Of a stretch of DNA of 64,000 bases, positions 17,466-26,375 are shown piece after piece. This DNA is from an uncultured Lachnospiraceae bacterium (GTDB lineage: Bacteria; Bacillota; Clostridia; Lachnospirales; Lachnospiraceae), in assembly GCA_910587105.1 (NCBI GenBank), contig CAJUMB010000005.1:1-64000 (forward strand), in the 5' to 3' direction. Position 1 is the stretch's first letter. Each line of letters begins with the position of its first letter. The translations under genes and the position numbers were made by a program. The notes under the pieces were generated by a model. It was not told the DNA's origin, ran no database searches, and worked only from the letters and a program-made list of their open reading frames with translations.

Positions 17466-18809
17466 CTAAAACGGCAGCCTGAAACCGCCTCTTTTTCCGG
17501 CTTTTGTGCCCATCATTCCGGGCATCTGCTTAATCATTTTCTTTGCCTGTTCGAATTGCTTGACCATCCGGTTCACTTCGGAAATATCAAGCCCGCATCC
17601 TCTGGCGATTCTCTTCTTTCTGGAGACATTCAGCAGGGAAGGATTGGTGCGCTCTTTGGGCGTCATGGAAAGAATAATTGCCTCTTTGTGCTTCAGGTCC
17701 TTCTCGTCAATCATACTTTCCAGCTCTTTCATTTTCCCGCCCATTCCTGGCAGCATGCTCAGGACGCTCTGAATTCCGCCCATATTCTTCATCTGCTGCA
17801 TGCTTTCCAGATAATCGTCAAAACCGAATTCCGCTTTTTTGAATTTTTTCTCCATTTCCAGGGCTTTCGCCTCATCGATTTGGGATTCCACTTTCTCGAT
17901 TAGACTCATCACATCGCCCATGCCCAGAATTCTGGAAGCCATACGGTCCGGATAAAACTGTTCCAGGTCTGTGAGCTTCTCTCCCATCCCCACATAGAAA
18001 ATGGGCTTTCCGATCACCGCCCGGATAGAAAGCGCCGCCCCGCCCCGGGCATCCCCGTCCAGCTTGGTCAAAATGACTCCGTCTATGCCCACTCGTTCCT
18101 GGAATGTTTCTGATACATTCACCGCATCTTGTCCGGTCATGGCATCCACTACCAGAATGGTCCCGTGCACATGAAGATGTTTCTTGATATCCGCAAGTTC
18201 CTGCATCATATCCTCATCCACATGGAGACGTCCTGCTGTATCCAGGATTACCACATTCTGGCCATTGGCTTTGGCATGCTCTACCGCCCCTTTTGCAATA
18301 TCCACCGGGCTTAACTTATCGCCCATTGTGAACACTTCCACACCCTGCTTCCCGCCGTTTACCTGAAGCTGGGTGATAGCAGCAGGACGATATACATCAC
18401 AGGCCGCCAAAAGAGGAACTTTTCCCTTAGATTTCAGCTTTCCGGCCAATTTCGCGGCGGTGGTGGTCTTTCCTGCACCTTGAAGACCAGCCATCATCAG
18501 GATGGTAATCTCTCCCGTCTGCAGAGGCAGTTCCGCGGTTTCGCTTCCCATCAGTTCCACCAGCTGTTCATTGACAATCTTAATCACCATCTGCCCCGGA
18601 TTCAGACCGTTCATTACGTCCTGACCGATTGCCCGCTCCTGCACAGACTTGACGAACTGCCGGACCACTTTGAAATTCACGTCTGCCTCAAGCAGAGCAA
18701 GTTTCACCTCTTTCAAAGCGGCTTTTACATCCGCCTCGGTCAGTCTTCCCTTGCGTCTTAAATTTGTAAACACATTCTGCAGTTTTTCACTTAAACTTTC
18801 AAAGGCCAT
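17466..18809 (-). CDS. ffh: signal recognition particle GTPase Ffh
   Basis: The 447-residue protein targets nascent membrane proteins to the translocon with the SRP RNA. The NG domain carries G1 GLQGAGKTTTAAKLA near residue 108, G3 VVILDTAGRLHVDE near 190 and G4 TKLDGDARGGAAL near 250. The M domain holds the methionine-rich RNA-binding region (MQQMKNMGGIQ, KMIKQMPGMMG) and the SRP helix motif SRKKRIARGCG. The 3' end lies 22 bases before rpsP, so they are one operon. Confidence 0.98.
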   Translation of the reverse strand: MAFESLSEKLQNVFTNLRRKGRLTEADVKAALKEVKLALLEADVNFKVVRQFVKSVQERAIGQDVMNGLNPGQMVIKIVNEQLVELMGSETAELPLQTGEITILMMAGLQGAGKTTTAAKLAGKLKSKGKVPLLAACDVYRPAAITQLQVNGGKQGVEVFTMGDKLSPVDIAKGAVEHAKANGQNVVILDTAGRLHVDEDMMQELADIKKHLHVHGTILVVDAMTGQDAVNVSETFQERVGIDGVILTKLDGDARGGAALSIRAVIGKPIFYVGMGEKLTDLEQFYPDRMASRILGMGDVMSLIEKVESQIDEAKALEMEKKFKKAEFGFDDYLESMQQMKNMGGIQSVLSMLPGMGGKMKELESMIDEKDLKHKEAIILSMTPKERTNPSLLNVSRKKRIARGCGLDISEVNRMVKQFEQAKKMIKQMPGMMGTKAGKRGGFRLPF

Positions 18810-18863
18810 GCACTTTCTCCCTTAGGAACTGCCGCGAAATTTTAACAGTTCCTTAATCTACAG

Positions 18864-19187
18864 CTACAATTCATCCAGGATTCTGCCTGCAATGGCTTCT
18901 ATTTCCCCGATTTCATGTTCTCTGGCAAGTTTCTGAATCTGATGCACCTGTTCCCTGATCTTCATAAACCGCTCCACCAGATGCAGTGTCCTCTCATACT
19001 CATCCAGAATCTTCCTGCATCTGCGGATCATATCATGGACGCCCTGTCTGCTGATACTCAGCTGCTCGGCAGTCTCACTGAGAGAATAATCATCCAGCAC
19101 AACCTGCTGATACACCTGCCTCTGCTTGTCAGTCAGCAGGTCCCCGTAAAAGTCAAACAGCAAAGTCTGCATCAAAATTTCTTCCAT
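18864..19187 (-). CDS. ylxM: YlxM family DNA-binding protein
   Basis: This 107-residue protein has a sigma-factor region 4-like helix-turn-helix: LLTDKQRQVYQQVVLDDYSL followed by SETAEQLSISRQGVHDMIRR near residue 50. YlxM is always paired with ffh and has been linked to SRP function. The ATG at 19187 gives the usual family length of about 110; the longer frame would add an unrelated 37 residues and overlap the promoter. It is the first gene of the ffh operon. Confidence 0.92.
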   Translation of the reverse strand: MEEILMQTLLFDFYGDLLTDKQRQVYQQVVLDDYSLSETAEQLSISRQGVHDMIRRCRKILDEYERTLHLVERFMKIREQVHQIQKLAREHEIGEIEAIAGRILDEL

Positions 19188-19205
19188 CCGCAAATCACCT
19201 TGCCT

Positions 19206-19234
19206 ATCATAACCCAGGACAGCTTTGTTGTCAA
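19206..19234 (-). promoter_or_regulatory. sigma-A promoter of the ylxM-ffh-rpsP-khpA-rimM-trmD operon
   Basis: TTGACA and TATGAT, 17 bases apart on the minus strand. The -35 box is one half of an 8-base inverted repeat (TTGTCAAG, eight bases, CTTGACAA; 19228-19251), which may be an operator or only a chance pair of -35-like boxes. Confidence 0.8.
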
Positions 19235-19290
19235 GTGTTTTTTCTTGACAATAGCTTAAATACCCGCCCTGCCGGAATACCAGCTGAAAA

Positions 19291-19572
19291 TCAGGCACAG
19301 TATTCTTCCAGAATCTGTTTCAATGCCGAACCGCTGCTGCTATGACAGCGGACCACATCTGCCTCTTTCTTTTTCGCCTCCTCTACCGCGCATTTGACCA
19401 TCTTGTGGGAAACAGTGTTGGTAAACAACACGCATAAATCAGGATTTCCAATCTGCTTTTTAAAATCTCCCGGCATCTGTGTAAAGATTTTTGCCTTACA
19501 TTTATGCTGCTTACAGATATTTTTATAATTACAGACCATCCGGTCATGTCCTCCAATGATTACTACACTCAT
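19291..19572 (-). CDS. DUF2325 domain protein
   Basis: The 93-residue protein matches the small DUF2325 family: it opens SVVIIGGHDRMVCNYKNIC, has a central DLCVLFTNTVSHKMVKCAVE and ends with a ADVVRCHSSSGSALKQIL block. It contains six cysteines, including CKQHKC, so metal binding is possible. It looks like a Rossmann half-fold for sensing or signalling. The start at 19572 follows AAGAAGGGA. It lies upstream of ylxM but the ylxM promoter separates the two, so it is probably an independent transcript. The biochemical role is not established. Confidence 0.8.
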   Translation of the reverse strand: MSVVIIGGHDRMVCNYKNICKQHKCKAKIFTQMPGDFKKQIGNPDLCVLFTNTVSHKMVKCAVEEAKKKEADVVRCHSSSGSALKQILEEYCA

Positions 19573-19693
19573 GATTATCCCTTCTTTCATTTTTTATATG
19601 TTAGTTTTAACTAACCTATGGGTATTATATCAAATGACCGGAATATTTACAAGGGTATTACTGTTCTATTTTTATCATAAATTTCCTATACCA

Positions 19694-19722
19694 TAAAAAT
19701 ACAGCCGCCAACATGGCGGCTG
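19694..19722 (-). terminator. intrinsic terminator of the mgtC-like gene
   Basis: CAGCCGCCA and its complement GGCGGCTG form a tight hairpin with a 4-base loop. On the minus strand it follows the stop codon directly and runs into TATTTTTAT. Confidence 0.85.
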
Positions 19723-19725
19723 CTC

Positions 19726-20400
19726 TCAAATATCAATGGAAACAATTTCCGGCATTTCATCCAGAAAGTGCATCACATCATTCAACTGGTAACCAGCTGG
19801 AAATTTTACATAAAGTTTCAGCAGCAGTCTGTCGTCTTCTGTCCTTTCCGCATGGATATTCGCAATTTTAATTTTCTTTTCCATAAAAAGTCTTTCCAGG
19901 ATTCTGTCCACCTCTTCGGTGTCCTTCACGCTCAAAATAATCTGTTCCACCTTCGTTGTCTGAAAAAGTTTGAAGTTTCTATGGAAAATAAACTGCAGTG
20001 ACAAAACGATCATCGTTGTGGCAATGCCCACAACATACATCCCCGTCCCAAATGCCATGCCAATTCCCACCGTAGCCCACATACCCGCTGCCGTAGTCAG
20101 TCCGCTTATATTCATCTCATGGGTAAAAATCACACTGGCGCCCAGAAAACCTACTGCCGTCACCACACCAGCAGCAATACGGGAAGGGTCCAGGCGGTAG
20201 CCTGGTATTCCAAGAACATCTTGAAATCCGTATTTGGATATGAGTATCATCAGCGCTGCTGTCAGTGCTACAATCACATGAGTCCGGACACCAGCCATTT
20301 TCAGACTGCTCTCCCGCTCATATCCAATGAGAAATCCGCTGATTACCGCACCGGACATCCTCAGTAAATAAACAGATTGTGTAATCCAAAATTCTTCCAT
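19726..20400 (-). CDS. MgtC/SapB family membrane protein
   Basis: The 224-residue protein has the MgtC membrane domain: about five hydrophobic segments in residues 5-145, with GAVISGFLIGYERESSLKMA and LGASVIFTHEMNISGLTTAA as family blocks, and a C-terminal ACT-like cytosolic domain of about 75 residues starting at VEQIILSVKDTEEVDRIL. MgtC proteins influence magnesium and phosphate homeostasis by binding membrane ATPases. The regulatory domain suggests ligand sensing. Single-gene unit with a strong terminator. Confidence 0.9.
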   Translation of the reverse strand: MEEFWITQSVYLLRMSGAVISGFLIGYERESSLKMAGVRTHVIVALTAALMILISKYGFQDVLGIPGYRLDPSRIAAGVVTAVGFLGASVIFTHEMNISGLTTAAGMWATVGIGMAFGTGMYVVGIATTMIVLSLQFIFHRNFKLFQTTKVEQIILSVKDTEEVDRILERLFMEKKIKIANIHAERTEDDRLLLKLYVKFPAGYQLNDVMHFLDEMPEIVSIDI

Positions 20401-20441
20401 GGCTTTTTCTCCATATGTCAGATGGGTGTCTAAAGAGTATT

Positions 20442-21287
20442 TTAAAAATCATTCCCGCAGATATCCCGCAGAGTGCGGATTTCCTCCGCCCATCCCGCTT
20501 CATCATTGGGTGTCTCCAGAATAAAGGGCAGATGCCGCAGTTTGGGATGCTGAACCACCGCAGCCAGAGCATCCAATCCGATATGGCCTTCACCAATCTT
20601 TTCATGCCTGTCTTTGTGGCTGCCCAGCGGATTTTTGCTGTCATTCAAATGAACTGCTTTCAGATGTTCCAGACCGATTACACGGTCAAATTCTTCCAAA
20701 ACGCCGTCCAGACCGCCAACGATATCATATCCACCGTCCCACAGATGGCAGGTATCCATACAGACACCCAGTTTTTCCCTGCATTCCACCAAATCCATAA
20801 TCTGGCGGATTTCCTCAAAATTCCCTCCAACTTCCGTGCCTTTTCCGGCCATGGTTTCCAGTAAAACTGTGGTGTTCCACTCAGGCTTCAAAACTGCATT
20901 TAAAACCTGGGCAATTTTTTCGATCCCTGTCTGGACCCCCTGTCCCACATGGCTGCCGGGGTGGAAATTATAATAATTCCCGGGAATGTAGTCCATACGC
21001 TTCAGGTCGTCTGTCAAAATATTTTTTGCAAATTCCCGCAGATCTTCTTTTGCCGCACATGCATTCATGGTATATGGTGCATGCGCCACAATTTTCCCGA
21101 ATTCATGCTGCCTGGAAATTTCTTTATACCGCTCAACATCCTCCTGCTGAATCTCTTTCGCCTTCCCTCCCCGGGGATTCCTGGTAAAAAACGCAAAGGT
21201 ATTGGCATTCATTTTCACAGCCCTTTTCCCCATTGCTTCATAGCCTCCAGCAGATGATATGTGGCTTCCAATGGTCAATCCAGCCAT
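20442..21287 (-). CDS. nfo: endonuclease IV (AP endonuclease)
   Basis: The 281-residue TIM-barrel enzyme cuts DNA at abasic sites during base-excision repair. It opens GSHISSAGGYEAMGKRAV, and the three-zinc ligands can be followed through HPGSHVGQG, LLETMAGKGTEVG, MDTCHLWDGGYD, HLNDSKNPLGSHKDRHEKIG and ILETPNDE. The length is normal for the family. It is preceded by AGGAGGTTATGGGGAT. It stands alone between the mgtC-like gene and a terminator. Confidence 0.95.
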   Translation of the reverse strand: MAGLTIGSHISSAGGYEAMGKRAVKMNANTFAFFTRNPRGGKAKEIQQEDVERYKEISRQHEFGKIVAHAPYTMNACAAKEDLREFAKNILTDDLKRMDYIPGNYYNFHPGSHVGQGVQTGIEKIAQVLNAVLKPEWNTTVLLETMAGKGTEVGGNFEEIRQIMDLVECREKLGVCMDTCHLWDGGYDIVGGLDGVLEEFDRVIGLEHLKAVHLNDSKNPLGSHKDRHEKIGEGHIGLDALAAVVQHPKLRHLPFILETPNDEAGWAEEIRTLRDICGNDF

Positions 21288-21335
21288 ATCCCCATAACCT
21301 CCTTGTCTAATCTTGTATACACAGTGATAGAAATA

Positions 21336-21373
21336 AACCGCTACGGAATCATAATTCTATTTCCATAGCGGTT
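21336..21373 (-). terminator. terminator of the 79-residue coiled-coil gene
   Basis: AACCGCTA and TAGCGGTT pair, with a further GGAA/TTCC extension inside, followed on the minus strand by TATTTCTAT. It separates the small gene from nfo. Confidence 0.75.
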
Positions 21374-21380
21374 TTCATTC

Positions 21381-21620
21381 CTAAAAATTTTCTTCTTTAT
21401 TCCCGTTGATTAAAGAAATCGTTTCCTCAATACTCTTTCCAGACTCCATGGCCGCTTTATAAAGAGCTTCCATCTGTTTTTTCTCAATCAGCTGTTTCAA
21501 TTCCTTTTTTCTATTTGTAAGTTCTTTCATCTGTTCTTCGCACTCGTTAACTTCTTCTTTCAAAGCAATTAATTCTTCTTCCAGCGACATATATTTCCGC
21601 TTTCTGCCTCTTGCTGCCAT
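21381..21620 (-). CDS. small coiled-coil protein, unknown function
   Basis: The 79-residue protein has a basic N terminus (ARGRKRKYM) and then a continuous heptad-rich helix from residue 12 to 50 (EEELIALKEEVNECEEQMK, then NRKKELKQLIEKKQMEALY), ending with an acidic tail. It resembles the DUF3847/DUF4315-type small helical proteins of conjugative elements in general style, especially the ALYKAAMESGKSIEETISLI ending, but I cannot prove membership. The start follows AGGAGGACC. It is flanked by its own terminator, so it is a one-gene unit. Confidence 0.6.
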   Translation of the reverse strand: MAARGRKRKYMSLEEELIALKEEVNECEEQMKELTNRKKELKQLIEKKQMEALYKAAMESGKSIEETISLINGNKEENF

Positions 21621-21703
21621 GTGTGTGGTCCTCCTAATCTAGATATTTATAAGTGTAGCTGTTTCTATGTTATCACTTTTTAGCAAAAATTACTACCCGG
21701 TTT

Positions 21704-23386
21704 TTAAATTGTTCCGCCCTCTTTCTCCATACTCTCTTTTAAAAGATTTTCAAACTCGCCGCACGGCATAGGTTTCGCAAAATAATATCCCTGTACATAA
21801 TCACAATCAATATTGGCAAGCCGCTCCAGCTGTTCTTTCGTCTCCACACCTTCTGCAATTACATGCAGCTTAATCCAGTGGGCCAGATCAATCACGAAGC
21901 GCAGAATCCCCTGAGAGGCCGGCTTGGCAGTCTCACTGCGGATAAATTCCATATCCAGCTTCAGCACATCGATGGGAAGATTGTTCAAGGTATTCAGCGA
22001 AGAATATCCACTTCCAAAGTCATCCATCTCCACCACAAATCCCAGTTTCCGCAGCTGTGTCACAGTCTCCACAATCTGAACGGGATTCTCAGTGTATGCA
22101 CTCTCTGTGATTTCCAGATGGAGTCTGTCCGGCGACAGATTATTTTCTTTGATCAGTTCTGTCATAATTTTCGGAAGATCCACATTATAGATATCTGCCC
22201 TGGACACATTCACTGACACAGAAATAGGCGGATATCCCTTGTCTTCCCATTCTCTCAGAACTTTGCATGCCCTGCTCCATACATACTGATCCAGCTTAGT
22301 AATAAATCCATTCTTCTCAAAAAGCGGTATAAACACCCCTGGTGACTGGAAGCCCCACTCCGGATGATTCCAGCGGATCAGAGCCTCTGCCCCTGCCAGC
22401 TTCGTGCCGCGGATCTGGTATTGGGGCTGAAGATAAATCTCGAACTGTTCTTCTTCCAGCGCCCGTTCCATAACATCTGTAATGGCCTGTTCACGCACCA
22501 GGCTGTCATGCATTTCATCCTCAAACATGGCAAAATATTTGCCATACTGGCCGTTAATGCTGCGTGCAGCCAGAAAAGCCCGGTCACACATCTGTTCAAT
22601 CGTGAGGGACCTGTCTTCCACTGTATAAATTCCCCACTTCATAATCACATTTTTCATATTGGCCAGAGCATGAATCTGCTCGTCTGCATTCTGAAAAATC
22701 TCATCATCATACTCTCTGTGATGTTCCACCAGACATACAAACTGGTCTGCATTAAGGCGGCAGCTGATCCCCTTATCGCCCACCAGTCTTCTGTAGACGC
22801 TGGCCACTTCGCGGAGGAGCTGGTCACCGGCAGGAATCCCAAATATATCGTTGATCAATTTAAAGTTCTCTATATCAGAGCATACAATCTCATATTTTTT
22901 ATCCGGATGCTGAAGCAGCATATTCTTCGCTTTATTATAGAAAAATTCCTTATTATAAAGCCCTGTCAAGCGGTCGTACTGTACCCGGTTCACCATAGCT
23001 GCCGTTTCCCGGAGGTGAATAATACTGGCTACCCTGTGTAGAATAATCTGAGGCTTATATGGCTTCGATACAAAATCTGTCGCACCGTGGGACAGTGCTG
23101 CAACTTCATCTGCTTCACTGTCACTCTGTGTAGTAACGATTACAGGAATTACTGAATACGCAGAATTCTCTTTCATATGAGAAAGAAAACTGTATCCATC
23201 CATAACCGGCATGACAATATCCAATAAAATCAGAGATATAGACTCTCCGTTTTCTTTCAGCACATCAAGTGCAGCCTGTCCGTTCTCTGCCTGTAAAACC
23301 GCATATTCCGGAGACAATATATCACACAATATCTCTCTGTTGAGCTCATTATCCTCCACTACCAATACTTTTTTTTGTGGCAACAT
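21704..23386 (-). CDS. receiver-GGDEF-EAL protein, probable c-di-GMP phosphodiesterase
   Basis: The 560-residue protein has three parts. Residues 5-120 are a receiver (VLVVEDNELNRE, phosphorylation Asp in ILLDIVMPVMDG, Lys in FVSKPYKP). Residues 135-300 are a GGDEF domain whose active motif is degraded to LNADQF. Residues 310-550 are an EAL domain with the ligands intact: EALIRWNHP, SVNVSRADI, LEITESAYTE, EMDDFGSGYSSL and AEGVETKEQL. The likely output is hydrolysis of cyclic di-GMP under phosphorylation control. A TTG at 23401 would add five residues; the ATG at 23386 is preferred. Confidence 0.9.
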   Translation of the reverse strand: MLPQKKVLVVEDNELNREILCDILSPEYAVLQAENGQAALDVLKENGESISLILLDIVMPVMDGYSFLSHMKENSAYSVIPVIVTTQSDSEADEVAALSHGATDFVSKPYKPQIILHRVASIIHLRETAAMVNRVQYDRLTGLYNKEFFYNKAKNMLLQHPDKKYEIVCSDIENFKLINDIFGIPAGDQLLREVASVYRRLVGDKGISCRLNADQFVCLVEHHREYDDEIFQNADEQIHALANMKNVIMKWGIYTVEDRSLTIEQMCDRAFLAARSINGQYGKYFAMFEDEMHDSLVREQAITDVMERALEEEQFEIYLQPQYQIRGTKLAGAEALIRWNHPEWGFQSPGVFIPLFEKNGFITKLDQYVWSRACKVLREWEDKGYPPISVSVNVSRADIYNVDLPKIMTELIKENNLSPDRLHLEITESAYTENPVQIVETVTQLRKLGFVVEMDDFGSGYSSLNTLNNLPIDVLKLDMEFIRSETAKPASQGILRFVIDLAHWIKLHVIAEGVETKEQLERLANIDCDYVQGYYFAKPMPCGEFENLLKESMEKEGGTI

Positions 23387-23436
23387 ATGTTCATTCCCCA
23401 ATTCCTAATATTATTAATCATCAGATTCGTTTAGTG

Positions 23437-23465
23437 ATATTATTTTAACACAGAAAAAATATCAA
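23437..23465 (-). promoter_or_regulatory. sigma-A promoter of the receiver-GGDEF-EAL gene
   Basis: TTGATA and TAATAT, 17 bases apart on the minus strand, about 50 bases before the start codon. Confidence 0.65.
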
Positions 23466-23519
23466 CGCAATCCTTTTCATGGCAATGCTGGAATTCTTTC
23501 AAAAAATATAAATAACCCC

Positions 23520-23548
23520 TTGAAATATATCATAAAATCGTGCAAAAT
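23520..23548 (+). promoter_or_regulatory. possible promoter of the alpha-galactosidase gene
   Basis: TTGAAA and CAAAAT with a 17-base spacer, 48 bases before the ATG at 23597. The -10 box is imperfect. Confidence 0.45.
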
Positions 23549-23596
23549 ATCTAATGCAGCAATTTACAATCATTACACATATTAATGGAGTAACAT

Positions 23597-25792
23597 ATGG
23601 CAATCATATTTGATCAAGTGAATTCCGTCTTTACTTTACAGACCAGCCACAGCATGTATCAGATGAAAGTAGATGAACACGGAGTTTTACTTCATACTTA
23701 TTATGGAAGGAAAGGAATTCCGTTTGATTACTCTTATCTGATCACTTATGCAGATCACGGATTTTCCGGGAATCCTTATGATGTGGGAGATAACCGGCTC
23801 TATTCACTGGACGCCCTTCCCCAGGAATATCCTGTCTACGGCAGCGGAGACTATCGCTCCACTGCACTGAAAGTACAGTATGCTGACGGGGCCGGCGGCT
23901 GCGAGCTGCGCTATGTCCGCCACGAGATTCGGGAAGGAAAGTATTCCCTGCCCGGTCTGCCTGCGCTGTATGATTCCCCCGGAACAGCCGCCCACACGCT
24001 GGTTATTACTCTGGAGGATTCCCGCAAAGTATTTTATGTACATCTCTATTATGGTGTCATGGAAAATCTGGATTTGATCACCCGCAGCGTATGTGTGGAG
24101 AACCGCGGGGGCGACCCTTTATATCTGGAACAGATATCCAGTGTCTGTGTGGATTTTCAGCATGGTGATTATGATCTCCACACTTTCTGGGGCCGCCACT
24201 TAAAAGAGCGTACTTATCAGAGAACTCCTGTCACTTATGGCACACAGGCCATTGGAAGCACCCGGGGCGCTTCCAGCCACCAGCATAATCCCTTCTTCCT
24301 CCTCACCAGCCGTCAGGCCAGCGAAGATACGGGAGACTGTTACGGTTTTTCCTTTCTCTACAGCGGGGACTTCCTGGCGGCAGCCCATAAGGATCAGTAC
24401 TCCCAGACCAGAGTCCTCATGGGTATCCACCCAGATAATTTCCGTTACTGCCTGTACAAAGGAGATTGTTTCTATGCACCGGAAGCTGCCATGGCTTACT
24501 CAGGACAGGGAATGAACGCATTATCACAGATTTACCACAAAGCTTACCGTCATAATCTATGCCGGGGAGCTTATAAAACCGCGAGACGCCCTATACTTCT
24601 CAATAGCTGGGAGGGCGTATACTTTGATTTTAACGCGGAAAAGCTGATGAACATGGCCAGAAAAGCCGCTCAGCTGGGAATCGAATTATTTGTCTTAGAT
24701 GACGGATGGTTTGGGAAGCGCAGCCAGGATATATCTGGTCTGGGTGACTGGTATGTGAATGAAAACAAGCTTGGATGCGGATTGAAAGAATTATCAGATG
24801 AAATTCACGCCCTGGGCATGCAGTTTGGCATCTGGTTTGAACCGGAATGTGTCAATGAGGACAGTGATTTGTACCGGGAACACCCGGACTGGGCGTTAAA
24901 AGTCCCGGGGAAAGCCCCTACCCGCAGCCGTTATCAGCTTGTGCTGGACTTCTCCAGGGAGGATGTACGGGAACACATTTTCGGTAAAATCTGTCAAGTA
25001 CTGGATTCTGCGCAAATCGAATACCTGAAATGGGATTTTAACCGGAGCATTTCCGACATTTACAGTGCCAAGCTTCCACCCAAAAGGCAGGGTGAAACAG
25101 CCCACCGCTATATACTGGGACTCTATGATATGCTGGAAAAACTCACTGCACGTTACCCCAATCTGCTGTTAGAGGGATGCAGCGGCGGCGGCGGACGCTT
25201 CGATGCCGGTATGCTGTACTACACACCCCAAATCTGGTGCAGCGACGATACCGATGCCATAGAACGCCTGTCCATTCAATATGGAACTTCTTTCGGCTAT
25301 CCCATCAGCACGGCAGGCGCCCATGTCTCCCACTGTCCCAATGAGCAGACAGGAAGAATGGTTCCCCTGGAAACCAGAGCAGCCGTGGCCATGGCTGGCA
25401 CCTTCGGCTACGAGCTGGACCCCGGTAAAATAACAAAGACAGACAGACTTGTTATCCAAAAACAAATTAAAGAATTTCAAAAATATTACGATTTGATTCA
25501 GGATGGTCTCTACTACCGATTGACAAACCCAGATGATTACCCCAGTTACCATGGATGGGAATTTGTGAAAGAAGATGGCAGTGAAGCGCTGCTGTGCATT
25601 GTTGCCCTGCACGTACAGCCAAATGCTTCCCGCTGCTGCATGAAGCTGAAAGGTTTAAAAGAAGATAAAATATATCTGATAGACGGTGTGAAATATCCCG
25701 GTTCTGCCCTGATGCACGGCGGATACCTGATCCCCCATGCAAAGGTGGAGTATGAAAGTTTCCGAATACATGTGACGGAGTGGGTGGAATGA
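23597..25792 (+). CDS. aga: alpha-galactosidase, glycoside hydrolase family 36
   Basis: The 731-residue cytosolic enzyme releases galactose from melibiose, raffinose and similar plant sugars. It has the beta-sandwich N domain (to about residue 325), then the barrel with WEGVYFDFNAEKL and FVLDDGWFGKR. The nucleophile is Asp480 in YLKWDFNRS and the acid/base is Asp550 in WCSDDTDAIERL. The length is that of the tetrameric GH36 group I. There is no signal peptide, so substrate must be imported, but no sugar transporter or regulator is adjacent. The weak GGAGTAACAT site precedes ATG. Confidence 0.95.
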   Translation: MAIIFDQVNSVFTLQTSHSMYQMKVDEHGVLLHTYYGRKGIPFDYSYLITYADHGFSGNPYDVGDNRLYSLDALPQEYPVYGSGDYRSTALKVQYADGAGGCELRYVRHEIREGKYSLPGLPALYDSPGTAAHTLVITLEDSRKVFYVHLYYGVMENLDLITRSVCVENRGGDPLYLEQISSVCVDFQHGDYDLHTFWGRHLKERTYQRTPVTYGTQAIGSTRGASSHQHNPFFLLTSRQASEDTGDCYGFSFLYSGDFLAAAHKDQYSQTRVLMGIHPDNFRYCLYKGDCFYAPEAAMAYSGQGMNALSQIYHKAYRHNLCRGAYKTARRPILLNSWEGVYFDFNAEKLMNMARKAAQLGIELFVLDDGWFGKRSQDISGLGDWYVNENKLGCGLKELSDEIHALGMQFGIWFEPECVNEDSDLYREHPDWALKVPGKAPTRSRYQLVLDFSREDVREHIFGKICQVLDSAQIEYLKWDFNRSISDIYSAKLPPKRQGETAHRYILGLYDMLEKLTARYPNLLLEGCSGGGGRFDAGMLYYTPQIWCSDDTDAIERLSIQYGTSFGYPISTAGAHVSHCPNEQTGRMVPLETRAAVAMAGTFGYELDPGKITKTDRLVIQKQIKEFQKYYDLIQDGLYYRLTNPDDYPSYHGWEFVKEDGSEALLCIVALHVQPNASRCCMKLKGLKEDKIYLIDGVKYPGSALMHGGYLIPHAKVEYESFRIHVTEWVE

Positions 25793-25818
25793 ATTTTACG
25801 ACGGGCTCTGCCATCATA

Positions 25819-25870
25819 CAGAAAAAAGGTCCTGGGAGAATGAAAATATTCTCCCAGGACCTTTTTTCTG
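25819..25870. terminator. bidirectional terminator between aga and leuD
   Basis: A near-perfect 23-base stem (arms beginning AGAAAAAAGGTCCTGGGAGA and ending CTCCCAGGACCTTTTTTCTG) around ATGAAAAT. It has T-runs on both strands and lies between two convergent genes. Confidence 0.93.
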
Positions 25871-25889
25871 TCATATAAATGATATGTTC

Positions 25890-26375
25890 TTATTTTTTAT
25901 TGATATAATTTACCAGACCTCCGGCCTCTATGATGTTCTGCATAAACGGGGGAAAAGCCTGCCCCTGAAATTCTGTTCCCTTTGTGCGGTTGTAAATTCT
26001 TCCGCTGTCAAAATCCACTTCCACCTGATCTCCATCTTCGATGGAACGGGCCGCTTCCGGACATTCAATAATCGGAAGTCCGATATTGATAGAATTTCTG
26101 TAAAAAATCCGCGCAAAAGTCTCTGCAATCACACAGCTGATTCCCGAAGCCTTAATCGAAATTGGCGCATGTTCCCTGGAAGAACCACAGCCGAAATTCT
26201 TATCCGCCACAATAATGTCTCCTTTGTGGACTTTTTTCACAAATTCCGGGTCTATATCTGCCATACAATGTTCAGCCAGCTCTGCAGGATCAGAAGAATT
26301 CAGATACCTGGCCGGAATAATCACGTCTGTATCTACATTGTCACCATACTTAAAAACTGTTCCATTTGCCCTCAA
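25890..26375 (-). CDS. leuD: 3-isopropylmalate dehydratase small subunit
   Basis: The 161-residue subunit completes the isomerase of leucine synthesis (2- to 3-isopropylmalate). The swivel-domain motifs TDVIIPARYLNSSDP and NFGCGSSREHAPISIKA are visible, as is the YRNSINIGLPIIE block. It belongs to the short archaeal-type LeuD. Its start overlaps the leuC stop by four bases (ATGA), so the two subunits are made together. It is the last gene before the strong terminator. Confidence 0.95.
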   Translation of the reverse strand: MRANGTVFKYGDNVDTDVIIPARYLNSSDPAELAEHCMADIDPEFVKKVHKGDIIVADKNFGCGSSREHAPISIKASGISCVIAETFARIFYRNSINIGLPIIECPEAARSIEDGDQVEVDFDSGRIYNRTKGTEFQGQAFPPFMQNIIEAGGLVNYINKK

